27,271 nucleotides of DNA from NCBI GenBank assembly GCA_964520615.1, contig CAZFNL010000048.1:1-27271 (forward strand), written 5' to 3'. Source of the stretch: JAMCUI01 sp964520615 (GTDB taxonomy: Bacteria > Patescibacteriota > Microgenomatia > 2-02-FULL-39-11). How positions within the stretch are numbered: the stretch's first letter is position 1; every line of letters starts with the position of its first letter. This document shows positions 1-6,577 of the stretch, in pieces. Made by a program: the position numbers and the translations under genes. Below the pieces are notes generated by a model. It searched no databases, was not told the origin of the DNA, and saw only the letters and a program-made list of their open reading frames with translations.

Positions 1-3
1 CGG

Positions 4-67
4 TATATACCCATCTAACCCACTATTGCAACACAAAAGTTGCAAACTGGAGTAAGATGGGTATATA
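4..67. repeat. Palindromic repeat R1 (modular TATACC/GGTATA family)
   Basis: The ends are a perfect 13-bp inverted repeat, TATATACCCATCT (4-16) and AGATGGGTATATA (55-67). An inner 7-bp stem, TTGCAAC (26-32) with GTTGCAA (39-45), closes a six-base loop. The right arm is shared with R3b (6424-6508) and, degenerate and inverted, with R2 (4452-4516). Its last base is the first base of the hydrolase start codon. No ORF in it is convincing. Confidence 0.8.
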
Positions 68-939
68 TGAGTTTTTCTATTAACGAAAATATTACCTTTA
101 AGTTAAAAGACGGCAGATTGTTGGGATATGCCGAGTATGGAAATCCCAAGGGGAAACCCGTATTTTTCTTCCATGGTTGGCCCGGATCTCGTTTATCCGG
201 CAAGGAAGCCGATGAGGCAGGAAAAAAAATCGGTGTAAGAATTATTTCCACGGACAGGCCGGGTATAGGGTTGTCAACATACAAAAAAGACAGGCAACTC
301 CTGAACTGGCCGGATGACGTAGCGGAGTTGGCGGATCATTTGAAGATAAAGAAATTTTCACTCATGGGCGTCTCAGGCGGCGGGCCGTATGTTGCCGTAT
401 GCGCGTATAAAATTCCGGACAGAATTATAAAGGCGGGGATTGTAGTGGGACTGGCACCGGTAGATGTGAAGGGAAACCTGGACGGTATGGCGTTTGGCGG
501 AAGGGCAGGCTGGGCCAATTACCACAGATTTCCGCTTTTAAGAACATTAGCAACTTTTGGTGCGGCAATTCAGTTCAGATATTTTCCTGCTCTTGGATCA
601 ATGATGGCTTTTCCGACAAAAGAAGACCGTTTTCTGTTTATGGAAGCGATTAAAAATAAAACAGGTGAGGGGAACGGAGTAAAAGAAGCATTTCGCCAGG
701 GTATAAAAGGCCCAAGTTTGGAGCTCAAAATCTACACGGATGACTGGGAAATTGAGTTGAAAGATATTAGAACAAAAGTATATCTTTGGTATGGGGCAAA
801 AGATAAATGCGTCTCTCTAAATATGGGAAAGTATTATAAATCCCAAATTGCCGGAAGCGAATTGTTTATAGGCCCAAACGGAGTGCATCTCTCAAGGTAT
901 AAATATGAAGAAAAGATATTAAAGACACTGACGGACTAA
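67..939 (+). CDS. Alpha/beta-hydrolase fold protein
   Basis: A 290-residue protein of the alpha/beta-hydrolase superfamily, probably a cytoplasmic esterase or related hydrolase; no signal peptide is seen and the substrate is unknown. An HGWPG oxyanion-loop motif lies at residues 36-40. The nucleophile elbow GVSGGG places the catalytic Ser at 103. Asp246 (in WYGAKD) and His274 (in NGVHL) fit the rest of the triad and the spacing expected of a full-length member. The ATG at 67 is preferred over an in-frame ATG at 40 because the earlier one lies inside repeat R1; GGAG at 49-52 is a distant possible ribosome site. It stands alone ahead of the arsenic island. Family assignment is firm; function is not. 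Confidence 0.88.
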   Translation: MSFSINENITFKLKDGRLLGYAEYGNPKGKPVFFFHGWPGSRLSGKEADEAGKKIGVRIISTDRPGIGLSTYKKDRQLLNWPDDVAELADHLKIKKFSLMGVSGGGPYVAVCAYKIPDRIIKAGIVVGLAPVDVKGNLDGMAFGGRAGWANYHRFPLLRTLATFGAAIQFRYFPALGSMMAFPTKEDRFLFMEAIKNKTGEGNGVKEAFRQGIKGPSLELKIYTDDWEIELKDIRTKVYLWYGAKDKCVSLNMGKYYKSQIAGSELFIGPNGVHLSRYKYEEKILKTLTD

Positions 940-961
940 CTCCTAATAAATTATTTCCTAC

Positions 962-1010
962 TTGATTCCTCACTTCCTTAGCGCTAACATATGAATATAT
1001 GTTCATGTTA
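962..1010 (+). promoter_or_regulatory. Promoter and ArsR-type operator of the first arsenic unit
   Basis: TTGATT (962-967) is followed after 17 bp by TAACAT (985-990). An inverted repeat covers the -10: outer arms TAACAT and ATGTTA end at 985 and 1010, and an inner ATGAA/TTCAT pair has a 6-bp spacer. Sixteen of the 18 bases at 989-1006 recur at 2883-2900 in the second unit's promoter, which supports a common ArsR-family repressor site. The predicted start near 997 leaves an ~80-nt leader before the Cys-rich peptide. Confidence 0.6.
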
Positions 1011-1075
1011 GAAAGCAGAGGCTGTACTTGATGCTTTGAAAATGATGCTAAAAAAGAAAGGGGGTGAGAAGAAAT

Positions 1076-1192
1076 ATGGTAGACAATAAAAAATGCTGTT
1101 GTTGTGAATGTGAATGCGAAGATAAGTGCAATGATAAAAATTGCTGCGGGAAAGAAGAAAAAGAGATAAAGAAAGAGGATACAGTGAAGTAA
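1076..1192 (+). CDS. 38-residue Cys-rich metallothionein-like peptide
   Basis: This ORF encodes 38 residues with nine cysteines, all between positions 7 and 24. The core CCCCECECEDKC is followed by NDKNCC and then a Lys/Glu-rich tail. A purine-rich site (GGGGGTGAG, 1060-1068) sits 7 bases before the ATG, good evidence that it is translated. It is the first gene after the ArsR-type operator at 985-1010 and precedes arsR and ACR3. The dense Cys clusters and the context suggest a thiolate peptide that binds As(III) or another soft metal as buffer, scavenger or chaperone. I recognise no homology to SmtA, BmtA or MymT metallothioneins, so the role is inference. It is too short for most gene callers. 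Confidence 0.6.
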   Translation: MVDNKKCCCCECECEDKCNDKNCCGKEEKEIKKEDTVK

Positions 1193-1205
1193 TTTATAAA
1201 TGAAA

Positions 1206-1280
1206 GGCGGGGTAAGCCTCGGAGGCATGAAACCTCTGAAAGGGAGAGTATCCCGCCTGAAACAGAAGCGGAGGGCGGGG
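1206..1280 (+). promoter_or_regulatory. Possible RNA switch with mutually exclusive GGCGGG/CCCGCC stems
   Basis: Between the Cys-rich peptide and arsR, CCCGCC (1252-1257) can pair with GGCGGG upstream (1206-1211) or downstream (1274-1279). The upstream fold would enclose two small hairpins (GCC...GGC at 1216-1226 and CTCT...AGAG at 1234-1248), like a three-way junction. The downstream fold would enclose a 16-base loop and cover the purine-rich stretch ahead of arsR. No known riboswitch class was recognised. A 27-codon ORF (1200-1283) also spans it, without a ribosome-binding site. Confidence 0.35.
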
Positions 1281-1304
1281 TAAAATATAAACATATGTTC
1301 ATCT
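1281..1304 (+). promoter_or_regulatory. Possible internal arsR promoter/operator over the start codon
   Basis: TAAAAT (1281-1286) could be a -10 box 8 bases ahead of the arsR ATG; its -35 would be poor. The perfect 10-bp palindrome AACATATGTT (1290-1299) includes the start codon, and ATATGTTCAT matches the right arm of the 985-1010 operator. The arrangement mirrors the second arsR at 2880-2905. Confidence 0.35.
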
Positions 1305-1621
1305 CTAAAAGATGTGAAGATTATTCTAAATCCGGGAGCTGTTGTCAGATTACCCAAAATGTAAGCAAATTAAGCTATATGCTTACCATAGTTGCTGTCA
1401 AATCAAGGTTGGAAATCCTTTTTCTCTTAAAAAATAAATCCCATTGCGTATGCGATATAACAACCGATACAAAAATGTCCCAAAGTCTGATATCTCATCA
1501 TCTGGCCGATCTTCTGAAGCTGAACATTATAAAAGGTAAAAGGGAAGGAAAATTTATTGATTATTACCTGACGGACAAAGGTGAAAAGGTCGTTCAGGCA
1601 TTGGAATCTATAATCAGTTAG
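1295..1621 (+). CDS. arsR: ArsR-family metalloid-responsive repressor (first copy)
   Basis: A 108-residue winged-helix repressor of the ArsR/SmtB family. The Cys pair in HCVCDI (Cys51, Cys53) matches the alpha-3 As(III)-binding motif of classical ArsR proteins. An N-terminal Cys16-Cys17 pair could supply a third thiol ligand. The recognition helix MSQSLISHHL (61-70) and the beta-wing region near 80-92 follow in the usual order, and length is typical. It lies 33 bp upstream of ACR3, so it should repress its own operon until As(III) or Sb(III) binds. Palindromes at 985-1010 and 1290-1299 are candidate operators. No good Shine-Dalgarno lies close to the ATG; translation may use a leaderless transcript. 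Confidence 0.88.
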   Translation: MFISKRCEDYSKSGSCCQITQNVSKLSYMLTIVAVKSRLEILFLLKNKSHCVCDITTDTKMSQSLISHHLADLLKLNIIKGKREGKFIDYYLTDKGEKVVQALESIIS

Positions 1622-1653
1622 TATTTTATTCAAAGAAATAAGAAAGGATACCT

Positions 1654-2703
1654 ATGGATAAAAGGGTAACAAAAAGTCTTTCATTCCTTGACAGATTTCT
1701 GACTCTATGGATTTTCCTGGCAATGATCATTGGCGTCAGTTCATTTTTTTATTTCCCTGGATTAGTAAATCTTATTACTAAATTTCAAGCCGGGACTACT
1801 TCCATTCCTATAGCAATAGGACTCATTCTAATGATGTATCCTCCTTTGGCTAAAGTGAAATATGAGGAACTGGGTAAGGTATTCAGAAATAAAAAAGTTC
1901 TTGCTTTATCTTTAATCCAGAACTGGATTGTAGGACCGATTTTGATGTTTTTTCTGGCCATCATTTTCTTGAGAAATTATCCGGATTATATGATCGGTCT
2001 TATCATGATTGGTCTTGCCCGTTGTATTGCTATGGTTATAGTCTGGAATGATCTGGCTAAAGGGGATACGGAATACGCAGCAGGACTGGTAGCATTCAAT
2101 TCAATTTTCCAGATACTTTTTTATTCACTTTACGCGTATATTTTCATTTCCGTTTTACTTCCAATATTCGGCCTGCAGGGGGCATCGGTCCATATAAGCA
2201 TGTTTCAGCTGGCTGAAAGCGTATTTATTTACTTGGGTATTCCTTTTATAGCCGGTTTATCAACCAGAATTATCGCGCTTAAAACAAAAGGCAGTGACTG
2301 GTATGAAAATAAGTTTATACCAAGAATCTCTCCCGTGACTCTTATAGCGCTTCTATTTACCATTGTGGTTATGTTCTCCCTTAAAGGAGAATATATAATT
2401 AAAATTCCTTTGGATGTGATACGAATCGCTATACCACTTCTAATTTATTTCCTTGTTATGTTCTTTGTATCATTTTTTATGTCAAAAAGGATTGGAACTG
2501 ATTATAAGAAAACCGCAACTCTTTCCTTTACCGCAGCAAGCAACAACTTTGAACTAGCTATTGCTGTAGCTGTTGCGGTATTCGGTATAGATTCCGGTCA
2601 GGCGTTTGCTGCTGTTATCGGTCCACTGGTCGAGGTTCCTGTACTAATCCAGCTGGTAAATGTAAGTTTGGCCTTTCGTAGCAAATATTTCGGAATGGAT
2701 TAA
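1654..2703 (+). CDS. acr3: Arsenite efflux permease ACR3
   Basis: A 349-residue polytopic membrane protein of the ACR3 (bile/arsenite/riboflavin transporter) family, which exports As(OH)3 using the proton-motive force. Around ten hydrophobic segments are visible. The diagnostic GLARCIAMVIVWNDLAKGD block carries the conserved Cys (Cys124) required for arsenite transport in characterised members. A second signature, AASNNFELAIAVAVAVFG, lies near residue 300. Length is close to the family norm. A ribosome-binding site (AGAAAGGA) precedes the ATG. It follows arsR by 33 bp and precedes a broken arsM relic, so it is the main output of the first arsenic unit. Confidence 0.93.
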   Translation: MDKRVTKSLSFLDRFLTLWIFLAMIIGVSSFFYFPGLVNLITKFQAGTTSIPIAIGLILMMYPPLAKVKYEELGKVFRNKKVLALSLIQNWIVGPILMFFLAIIFLRNYPDYMIGLIMIGLARCIAMVIVWNDLAKGDTEYAAGLVAFNSIFQILFYSLYAYIFISVLLPIFGLQGASVHISMFQLAESVFIYLGIPFIAGLSTRIIALKTKGSDWYENKFIPRISPVTLIALLFTIVVMFSLKGEYIIKIPLDVIRIAIPLLIYFLVMFFVSFFMSKRIGTDYKKTATLSFTAASNNFELAIAVAVAVFGIDSGQAFAAVIGPLVEVPVLIQLVNVSLAFRSKYFGMD

Positions 2704-2739
2704 ATATTTTAATAAAAATAATCATAAGGAAAACACTTT

Positions 2740-2888
2740 ATGGATAACAATCAGAGTAAAGATATCGTAAAAATAAGTACGGAGAAATAGCCAGAAAAAA
2801 TACAGGATGCGGTTGTAATTGCAGTTGTGGTTCAAATGCTTCTGATTTGTCCCTTGTAATCTTTCTGTTGAATAAGTATACTATATGA
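2740..2888 (+). pseudogene. arsM relic: frameshifted N-terminal stub of arsenite methyltransferase
   Basis: The ATG at 2740 has an upstream AAGGA. Its frame reads MDNNQSKDIVK and stops after 16 codons. If one base is restored in the A run at 2769-2773, the frame continues NKYGEIARKNTGCGCNCSCG, matching the start of ArsM As(III) S-adenosylmethionine methyltransferases (KYGxIA, then a Cys cluster). After about 43 codons homology ends and the frame runs out at 2888, inside the next promoter. The Rossmann methyltransferase domain is absent, so this is a decayed gene carrying a frameshift and a large 3' deletion. The ArsM identification rests on recalled family motifs. Confidence 0.65.
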
Positions 2889-2905
2889 ATATGCGTTCAT
2901 ATAGT
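2854..2905 (+). promoter_or_regulatory. Promoter with ArsR operator overlapping the second arsR start
   Basis: TTGTAA (2854-2859), 17 bp and TATACT (2877-2882) form a good sigma70-like promoter. A perfect 10-bp inverted repeat, ACTATATGAA (2880-2889) and TTCATATAGT (2896-2905), overlaps the -10 and both candidate ATGs (2885 and 2891). It matches 16 of 18 bases at 989-1006. The expected +1 near 2889 is two bases ahead of the ATG at 2891, so the message is probably leaderless and the repressor would sit on the start site. Confidence 0.65.
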
Positions 2906-3208
2906 TGCTGTTCGCCATCCAGCAGTGAATCAAAACAAGTGGCTTCACTATCATCAACCCTGAAAATAGTTTCCGAAGAAAGCAGATTGAAGATACTTTG
3001 CATCCTCAGACAAGGAGAACATTGCGTCTGCGAAATAATGGATCACATTGACCTTTCACAGAGTCTGATCTCTCATCACCTTCACGATCTTAAAGAAGCC
3101 GGTGTCATAAGAGATGAAAAGCGGAGTTTAAGAGTCTACTATTCATTGACAGATAATGGTAAGCATATTGTGAATTTATTATTCAGTATTCCAAAAAAGG
3201 AGGATTAA
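2885..3208 (+). CDS. arsR: ArsR-family metalloid-responsive repressor (second copy)
   Basis: A second ArsR/SmtB repressor, 107 residues, with the same architecture as the first: an N-terminal Cys8-Cys9 pair, HCVCEI (Cys47, Cys49) in alpha 3, and a SQSLISHHLHDL recognition helix. It begins a three-gene unit with a thioredoxin-like protein (2-bp gap) and a permease, a combination common in arsenic islands. Start choice is uncertain: ATG 2885 gives the longest frame, but the promoter spacing makes ATG 2891 (two residues shorter) more likely. The shared operator sequence suggests the two ArsR proteins may cross-regulate both units. Confidence 0.88.
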   Translation: MNMRSYSCCSPSSSESKQVASLSSTLKIVSEESRLKILCILRQGEHCVCEIMDHIDLSQSLISHHLHDLKEAGVIRDEKRSLRVYYSLTDNGKHIVNLLFSIPKKED

Positions 3209-3210
3209 TT

Positions 3211-3450
3211 ATGAAAATCCAAGTTTTAGGCTCAGGTTGCCCGACCTGCAAAAGATTATTTGAGTTAACCAAACAGGCGGTTGCCCAACTCAATCTGCCG
3301 GAAGACGTTGAGTACATCACTGACGTTTCCAAAATCGTGGAAATGGGAGTCATGACCAGTCCGGTATTGGCAATCGACGGTAAGCCGGTGTTGGTTGGTT
3401 CTGTCCCGGATATTGAAAAAATTAAAAAGCTGATTAAAGGTTTAAAGTAA
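3211..3450 (+). CDS. Minimal thioredoxin-fold protein with CPTC active site
   Basis: A 79-residue small thioredoxin-fold protein of the group annotated as redox-active disulfide protein 2 / glutaredoxin-like. The active site GCPTCK (Cys10, Cys13) ends the first strand, and TSP (Pro51) supplies the cis-proline loop. It has no signal peptide and should be cytoplasmic. A strong Shine-Dalgarno (AAAGGAGG) lies within the end of arsR, and the permease follows after 6 bp. Such proteins commonly sit between ArsR and COG0701 permeases. A role in keeping thiols reduced or relaying metalloid to the permease is inference. Confidence 0.87.
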   Translation: MKIQVLGSGCPTCKRLFELTKQAVAQLNLPEDVEYITDVSKIVEMGVMTSPVLAIDGKPVLVGSVPDIEKIKKLIKGLK

Positions 3451-3456
3451 TAACCT

Positions 3457-4425
3457 ATGGATATTTTTTACCCTTTACAATTGCTTTCCGACTGGGTTAC
3501 TTTCGGCCTGTTTCATCTCGGCAAAAAAAGCCTTTTGGGAAACGCTTTAAATTTTTTTATCTATGACAGCATAAAGATACTTATTCTTCTTCTGGTTATA
3601 ATTTATATTGTTACCTTTCTCCGTTCATTTGTTTCCCCGGAAAAAACAAGAAAACTTCTGACGCGCCGATTTCCCCTAGCCGGAAATATACTGGCGGCTT
3701 TAATCGGCATAATTACGCCGTTTTGTTCCTGTTCGGCAGTACCTCTTTTTATCGGGTTTGTCGAAAGCGGAGTTCCTTTGGGGGTGACGTTTTCTTACCT
3801 CATCTCGGCCCCGATGGTAAATGAAGTCGCCGCGGTCCTTTTACTCGGGTTGTTCGGCTGGCAAATCGCCGGACTTTATATTGTTTCCGGCGTAGTCATC
3901 GCAGTCATTATCGGATATCTGCTCGGTCGGTTGAATCTGGAAAATCTGGTTGAAGACTATGTCTGGAAGATAAAAATCAGCCGGCAAAATCCGGAGGTTA
4001 AAACAACCATGCGGGACCGGTTGAGGGAATCCAGGATTTATACTATTGATCTGGTCACAAAAGTTTTTCCGTATGTCCTCCTGGGTGTCGGCATCGGCGC
4101 CCTTATCCACGGTTATGCCCCGGCCAATCTTCTGACCAAAATTGCCGGCAGAGATAATCCACTGGCGGTAATATTCGCTGTGGCTATCGGCGTACCTTTA
4201 TATTCCAATGCCGCGGGCACAGTGCCGATAGTCAGTTCTTTAATCGAAAAAGGGCTGCCTCTGGGGACGGCTTTGGCCTTTATGATGTCCGTCACCGCGC
4301 TGTCTTTTCCCGAAATGGTGATACTCCGGAAAGTCCTAAAGCCGAAACTTTTGGGAATTTATATCGCGATCCTGACAATCGGAATTATATTTACGGGATA
4401 TCTTTTTAACATTGTAATTAAATGA
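3457..4425 (+). CDS. COG0701/UPF0718 permease, ArsP-like
   Basis: A 322-residue membrane protein of the COG0701 (DUF318) permease family that contains ArsP, the exporter of trivalent organoarsenicals. Around eight hydrophobic segments are visible. The signature TPFCSCSAVPLFIGF carries Cys90 and Cys92, with conserved SYLISAPMVNEVA after it. A second related half begins near residue 195. The position behind arsR and thioredoxin supports a metalloid role. Exact substrate (methylarsenite, arsenite or another thiophilic species) cannot be read from sequence. The gene looks more GC-rich than ACR3, which may mean separate acquisition. It ends just ahead of repeat R2. Confidence 0.82.
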   Translation: MDIFYPLQLLSDWVTFGLFHLGKKSLLGNALNFFIYDSIKILILLLVIIYIVTFLRSFVSPEKTRKLLTRRFPLAGNILAALIGIITPFCSCSAVPLFIGFVESGVPLGVTFSYLISAPMVNEVAAVLLLGLFGWQIAGLYIVSGVVIAVIIGYLLGRLNLENLVEDYVWKIKISRQNPEVKTTMRDRLRESRIYTIDLVTKVFPYVLLGVGIGALIHGYAPANLLTKIAGRDNPLAVIFAVAIGVPLYSNAAGTVPIVSSLIEKGLPLGTALAFMMSVTALSFPEMVILRKVLKPKLLGIYIAILTIGIIFTGYLFNIVIK

Positions 4426-4451
4426 AAAAAGAAGCGGTGTTTCTCTCGTGG

Positions 4452-4516
4452 GGTATCTATAGTCATCTTACTCCAGTTTGTAACTTTTTATGTTTCAATA
4501 TAGATGGGAATATACC
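4452..4516. repeat. Palindromic repeat R2 (degenerate copy)
   Basis: A decayed inverted copy of R1: CATCTTACTCCAGTTTGTAAC matches the complement of the R1 right arm with one change, and the edges are GGTAT (4452) and TATACC (4511-4516). Pairing is weaker than in R1. It lies in the 192-bp gap between the permease and hflX; nothing else was identified in that gap. Confidence 0.6.
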
Positions 4517-4617
4517 GATGTAAACCTCAGTTAAAGAGATATTGTTCATAAATATCCAGCTCAATTTTATTTATCCTATAGCTTTTTGGTACTGAAATGG
4601 TAAACTTAGGGGACTAT

Positions 4618-5739
4618 ATGCAGGAATTTACCCATCAACCCAGATTTATGCTCACAGGTCTTGTTCCCAAAGGGACAGATGACGAGTCGCTCATCGCCGG
4701 GATGGAGGAGCTTGAGTCTCTCGTAAAAACATACGGAGGCTTGGTTTGTGCCGCTTGCGTACAGAAAGCGGATTATCCGCACAGGGAAACTTTTGTCGGG
4801 GCAGGGAAAGCGCAAGAAATAGCAGATACTATTGCGGCTGAAAAAATAGATGTGGTTGTCATAAATAATATTGTTAAACCAGGGCAACTATATACCCTTG
4901 AGAAGATTTTTTACCGGTCAAATCCAAATATAAAGGTTTGGGATAGGGTAAACCTCATTCTTCAGATTTTTTCCCTCCACGCGCGTACAAAGGAAGCAAA
5001 ATTACAGATAGACCTGGCAAACCTGAGGCATATGGGGCCTAGGCTTTTTGGCATGGGTTATATTTTGTCCCGGCAGGGTGGAGGAATAGGTACAGTGGGG
5101 GTGGGAGAAACCAATACAGAGCTTATGAAACGCCATTGGAGAGATGAGATGAGACATATAGTCAAGGAGTTGTCAAAGCTTTCTAAAGGTCGAGAAAACC
5201 AGATAGAAAAAAGGAAGAGGGCAGGGTATCTCACCGCGGCAATTGTCGGTTATACCAATGCTGGTAAAACTCTGCTTTTCAACCGGCTGACAGGCAAAGT
5301 TAATCTGGTTGAGAATGTACTTTTTGCTACACTTGACAGCAGTGTAGGGAAGATGGTTATTCCGGGCAAAAGAGATGACGTACTGGTTTGTGATACCATC
5401 GGTTTTATCAAAAATCTTCCCACGGGACTGATAGACGCTTTCAAATCCACTCTTTTGGAGTCGATTCATGCTGATTTGCTTTTGGTGGTTGTCGACAGTG
5501 CTGATCCGGAATACGGGGATAAGGTTAGAACTGTGGATGCTGTCTTGCGGGAGTTTGGCCTGGATGAGAAGAAGAGACTTTATGTTTTCAATAAAATAGA
5601 TAAAGTAGTCGCACCGGAAAAGGTAGGTGCGGCAAAACAATATGCCCCTATGCCCGCCGTCTTTATATCGGCAAAAACAGGCAGGGGGATGGAAGAGTTG
5701 ACAGGCGTCATATTACAAAGTTTACATGAATTGGAATGA
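4618..5739 (+). CDS. hflX: HflX ribosome-associated GTPase
   Basis: A 373-residue HflX-family GTPase, which binds the 50S subunit and splits or rescues stalled 70S ribosomes under stress. The N-terminal HflX domain (about 10-195) contains GLVCAAC, FVGAGK and the Gly-rich loop RQGGGIGTVGVGE. The G domain shows G1 GYTNAGKT (211-218), G3 DTIGF (259-263), G4 NKID (325-328) and G5 SAK (351-353). G1 is followed by Leu where most HflX proteins have Thr. ATG 4618 is chosen because AGGGG lies 8 bases upstream; an in-frame ATG at 4597 would add seven residues. The stop overlaps the engB start (ATGA), implying translational coupling. Confidence 0.95.
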   Translation: MQEFTHQPRFMLTGLVPKGTDDESLIAGMEELESLVKTYGGLVCAACVQKADYPHRETFVGAGKAQEIADTIAAEKIDVVVINNIVKPGQLYTLEKIFYRSNPNIKVWDRVNLILQIFSLHARTKEAKLQIDLANLRHMGPRLFGMGYILSRQGGGIGTVGVGETNTELMKRHWRDEMRHIVKELSKLSKGRENQIEKRKRAGYLTAAIVGYTNAGKTLLFNRLTGKVNLVENVLFATLDSSVGKMVIPGKRDDVLVCDTIGFIKNLPTGLIDAFKSTLLESIHADLLLVVVDSADPEYGDKVRTVDAVLREFGLDEKKRLYVFNKIDKVVAPEKVGAAKQYAPMPAVFISAKTGRGMEELTGVILQSLHELE

Positions 5740-6326
5740 GCGTAAAATCAGCACAATTTGCAAAAAGCATCACGGGAACTGCCGACATATTGTATGACGG
5801 CAAATTCCAATTTGCATTTCTGGGAAGGTCAAATGTGGGGAAATCCAGCCTCATAAACGCTTTGACACAAAAAAAGAATCTGGCCAAGACCAGTTCAAAT
5901 CCGGGTAAAACTGTCCGCATGGAATTTTTTCTCATAAACGGCAGTTTCTATTTTGTCGATTTTCCCGGATACGGATACGCCAGACGGTCATGGAACAGAC
6001 GGGACAAGCTGGCAAAAATGATATTGTGGTACCTCATGTATTCGGGTGTGAAAGACAGGCTGGTGGTTCTAATTATTGATGCGAATGCCGGCGTCACCGA
6101 TTTTGACCGGGACGTCCTTAATACCATTTATGAGTTCGGAATAGATCATATCGTGGTTGCCAATAAAGTAGACAAACTGAAGATGGGACAAAAAGATAAA
6201 CAACTGTCAGCTATACAAAGCACTGTAAAGGATTCCACTGTGATACCGTTTTCCTCAAAACAAAAGAATTCTGCTGCCCTGCTGACGGAGAAAATCTGGT
6301 CATATACTTCGATAATTCAGGTTTGA
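5736..6326 (+). CDS. engB: EngB (YsxC/YihA) ribosome-biogenesis GTPase
   Basis: A 196-residue TRAFAC GTPase of the EngB/YsxC/YihA family, needed for late assembly of the 50S subunit. G1 is GRSNVGKSS (30-38), the switch-I block SSNPGKTVRMEFF (53-65), G3 DFPGYGYA (75-82), G4 NKVD (143-146) and G5 FSSK near residue 173. Length and motif order are typical. It overlaps hflX by four bases, so the two GTPases form a ribosome-assembly and rescue pair. The composite repeat R3 begins a few bases after its stop. Confidence 0.95.
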   Translation: MSVKSAQFAKSITGTADILYDGKFQFAFLGRSNVGKSSLINALTQKKNLAKTSSNPGKTVRMEFFLINGSFYFVDFPGYGYARRSWNRRDKLAKMILWYLMYSGVKDRLVVLIIDANAGVTDFDRDVLNTIYEFGIDHIVVANKVDKLKMGQKDKQLSAIQSTVKDSTVIPFSSKQKNSAALLTEKIWSYTSIIQV

Positions 6327-6334
6327 CTCAGTAT

Positions 6335-6427
6335 ATATACCCAACGTAGTTCAGTTTGCAACGCAAAATGAACTTACGGAGGGTTATACCGATACATTTA
6401 ATTGCAAATTCAAGTAAAAGAGGTATA
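6335..6427. repeat. Palindromic repeat R3a (93 bp, reverse copy of R4 and R5)
   Basis: This 93-bp copy reads as the exact reverse complement of 11499-11591 and 23464-23556. It consists of two imperfect hairpin units. In the first, GTTCAGTTTGC and GCAAAATGAAC pair around an AAC turn. The second centres on TTGCAA and ends GGTATA. Sequence identity over three loci suggests recent duplication or gene conversion. Confidence 0.85.
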
Positions 6428-6508
6428 CCCATCTATACTTTGCTACCGCTCAGTACTTATCCGCTATCGCAACGTAAAAAGTTGCAAACTGGAATAAGAT
6501 GGGTATAT
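6424..6508. repeat. Palindromic repeat R3b, joined to R3a at a shared TATA
   Basis: This unit begins with the TATA that ends R3a. Its ends are TATACCCATCT and AGATGGGTATA, with an inner GCAAC/GTTGC stem (6469-6485) and the right arm of R1. R3a and R3b make one 174-bp tandem of hairpin units, showing that the family is modular. Confidence 0.75.
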
Positions 6509-6577
6509 GTTTCCTGACGGCTGTAAACGAATTTCTGCGATTGACTTTGTCCGGATTTACTGTTAAGGTAGCTTACG

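Noticed and set aside
4..67. Reading the palindromic repeats as integron attC sites
   Set aside because: Size and palindromy are similar, but copies are in both orientations, several genes apart, and lack recognisable GTTRRRY/RYYYAAC core pairs; no integrase is present.
1206..1280. Assigning the GC-rich segment to a known riboswitch or hammerhead ribozyme
   Set aside because: The conserved cores I could recall (yybP-ykoY, ZTP, fluoride, TPP, hammerhead) do not match.
866..1357. Long minus-strand open frame opposite the start of the arsenic operon
   Set aside because: It runs antisense through the hydrolase end, the operator, the Cys-rich gene and arsR, with low-complexity Phe/Ser content typical of a shadow frame.
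4422..4526. 34-codon ORF overlapping the permease stop
   Set aside because: Most of it is translation of repeat R2; a similar peptide is produced from R1 only because the DNA is repeated, not because a protein is conserved.
5173..5640. 155-codon minus-strand frame inside hflX
   Set aside because: Fully contained in the conserved HflX GTPase domain, with no family resemblance.
6328..6510. Reading the repeats as a CRISPR array
   Set aside because: Units are palindromic, fused end to end and dispersed over 23 kb, with no regular spacers and no cas genes.
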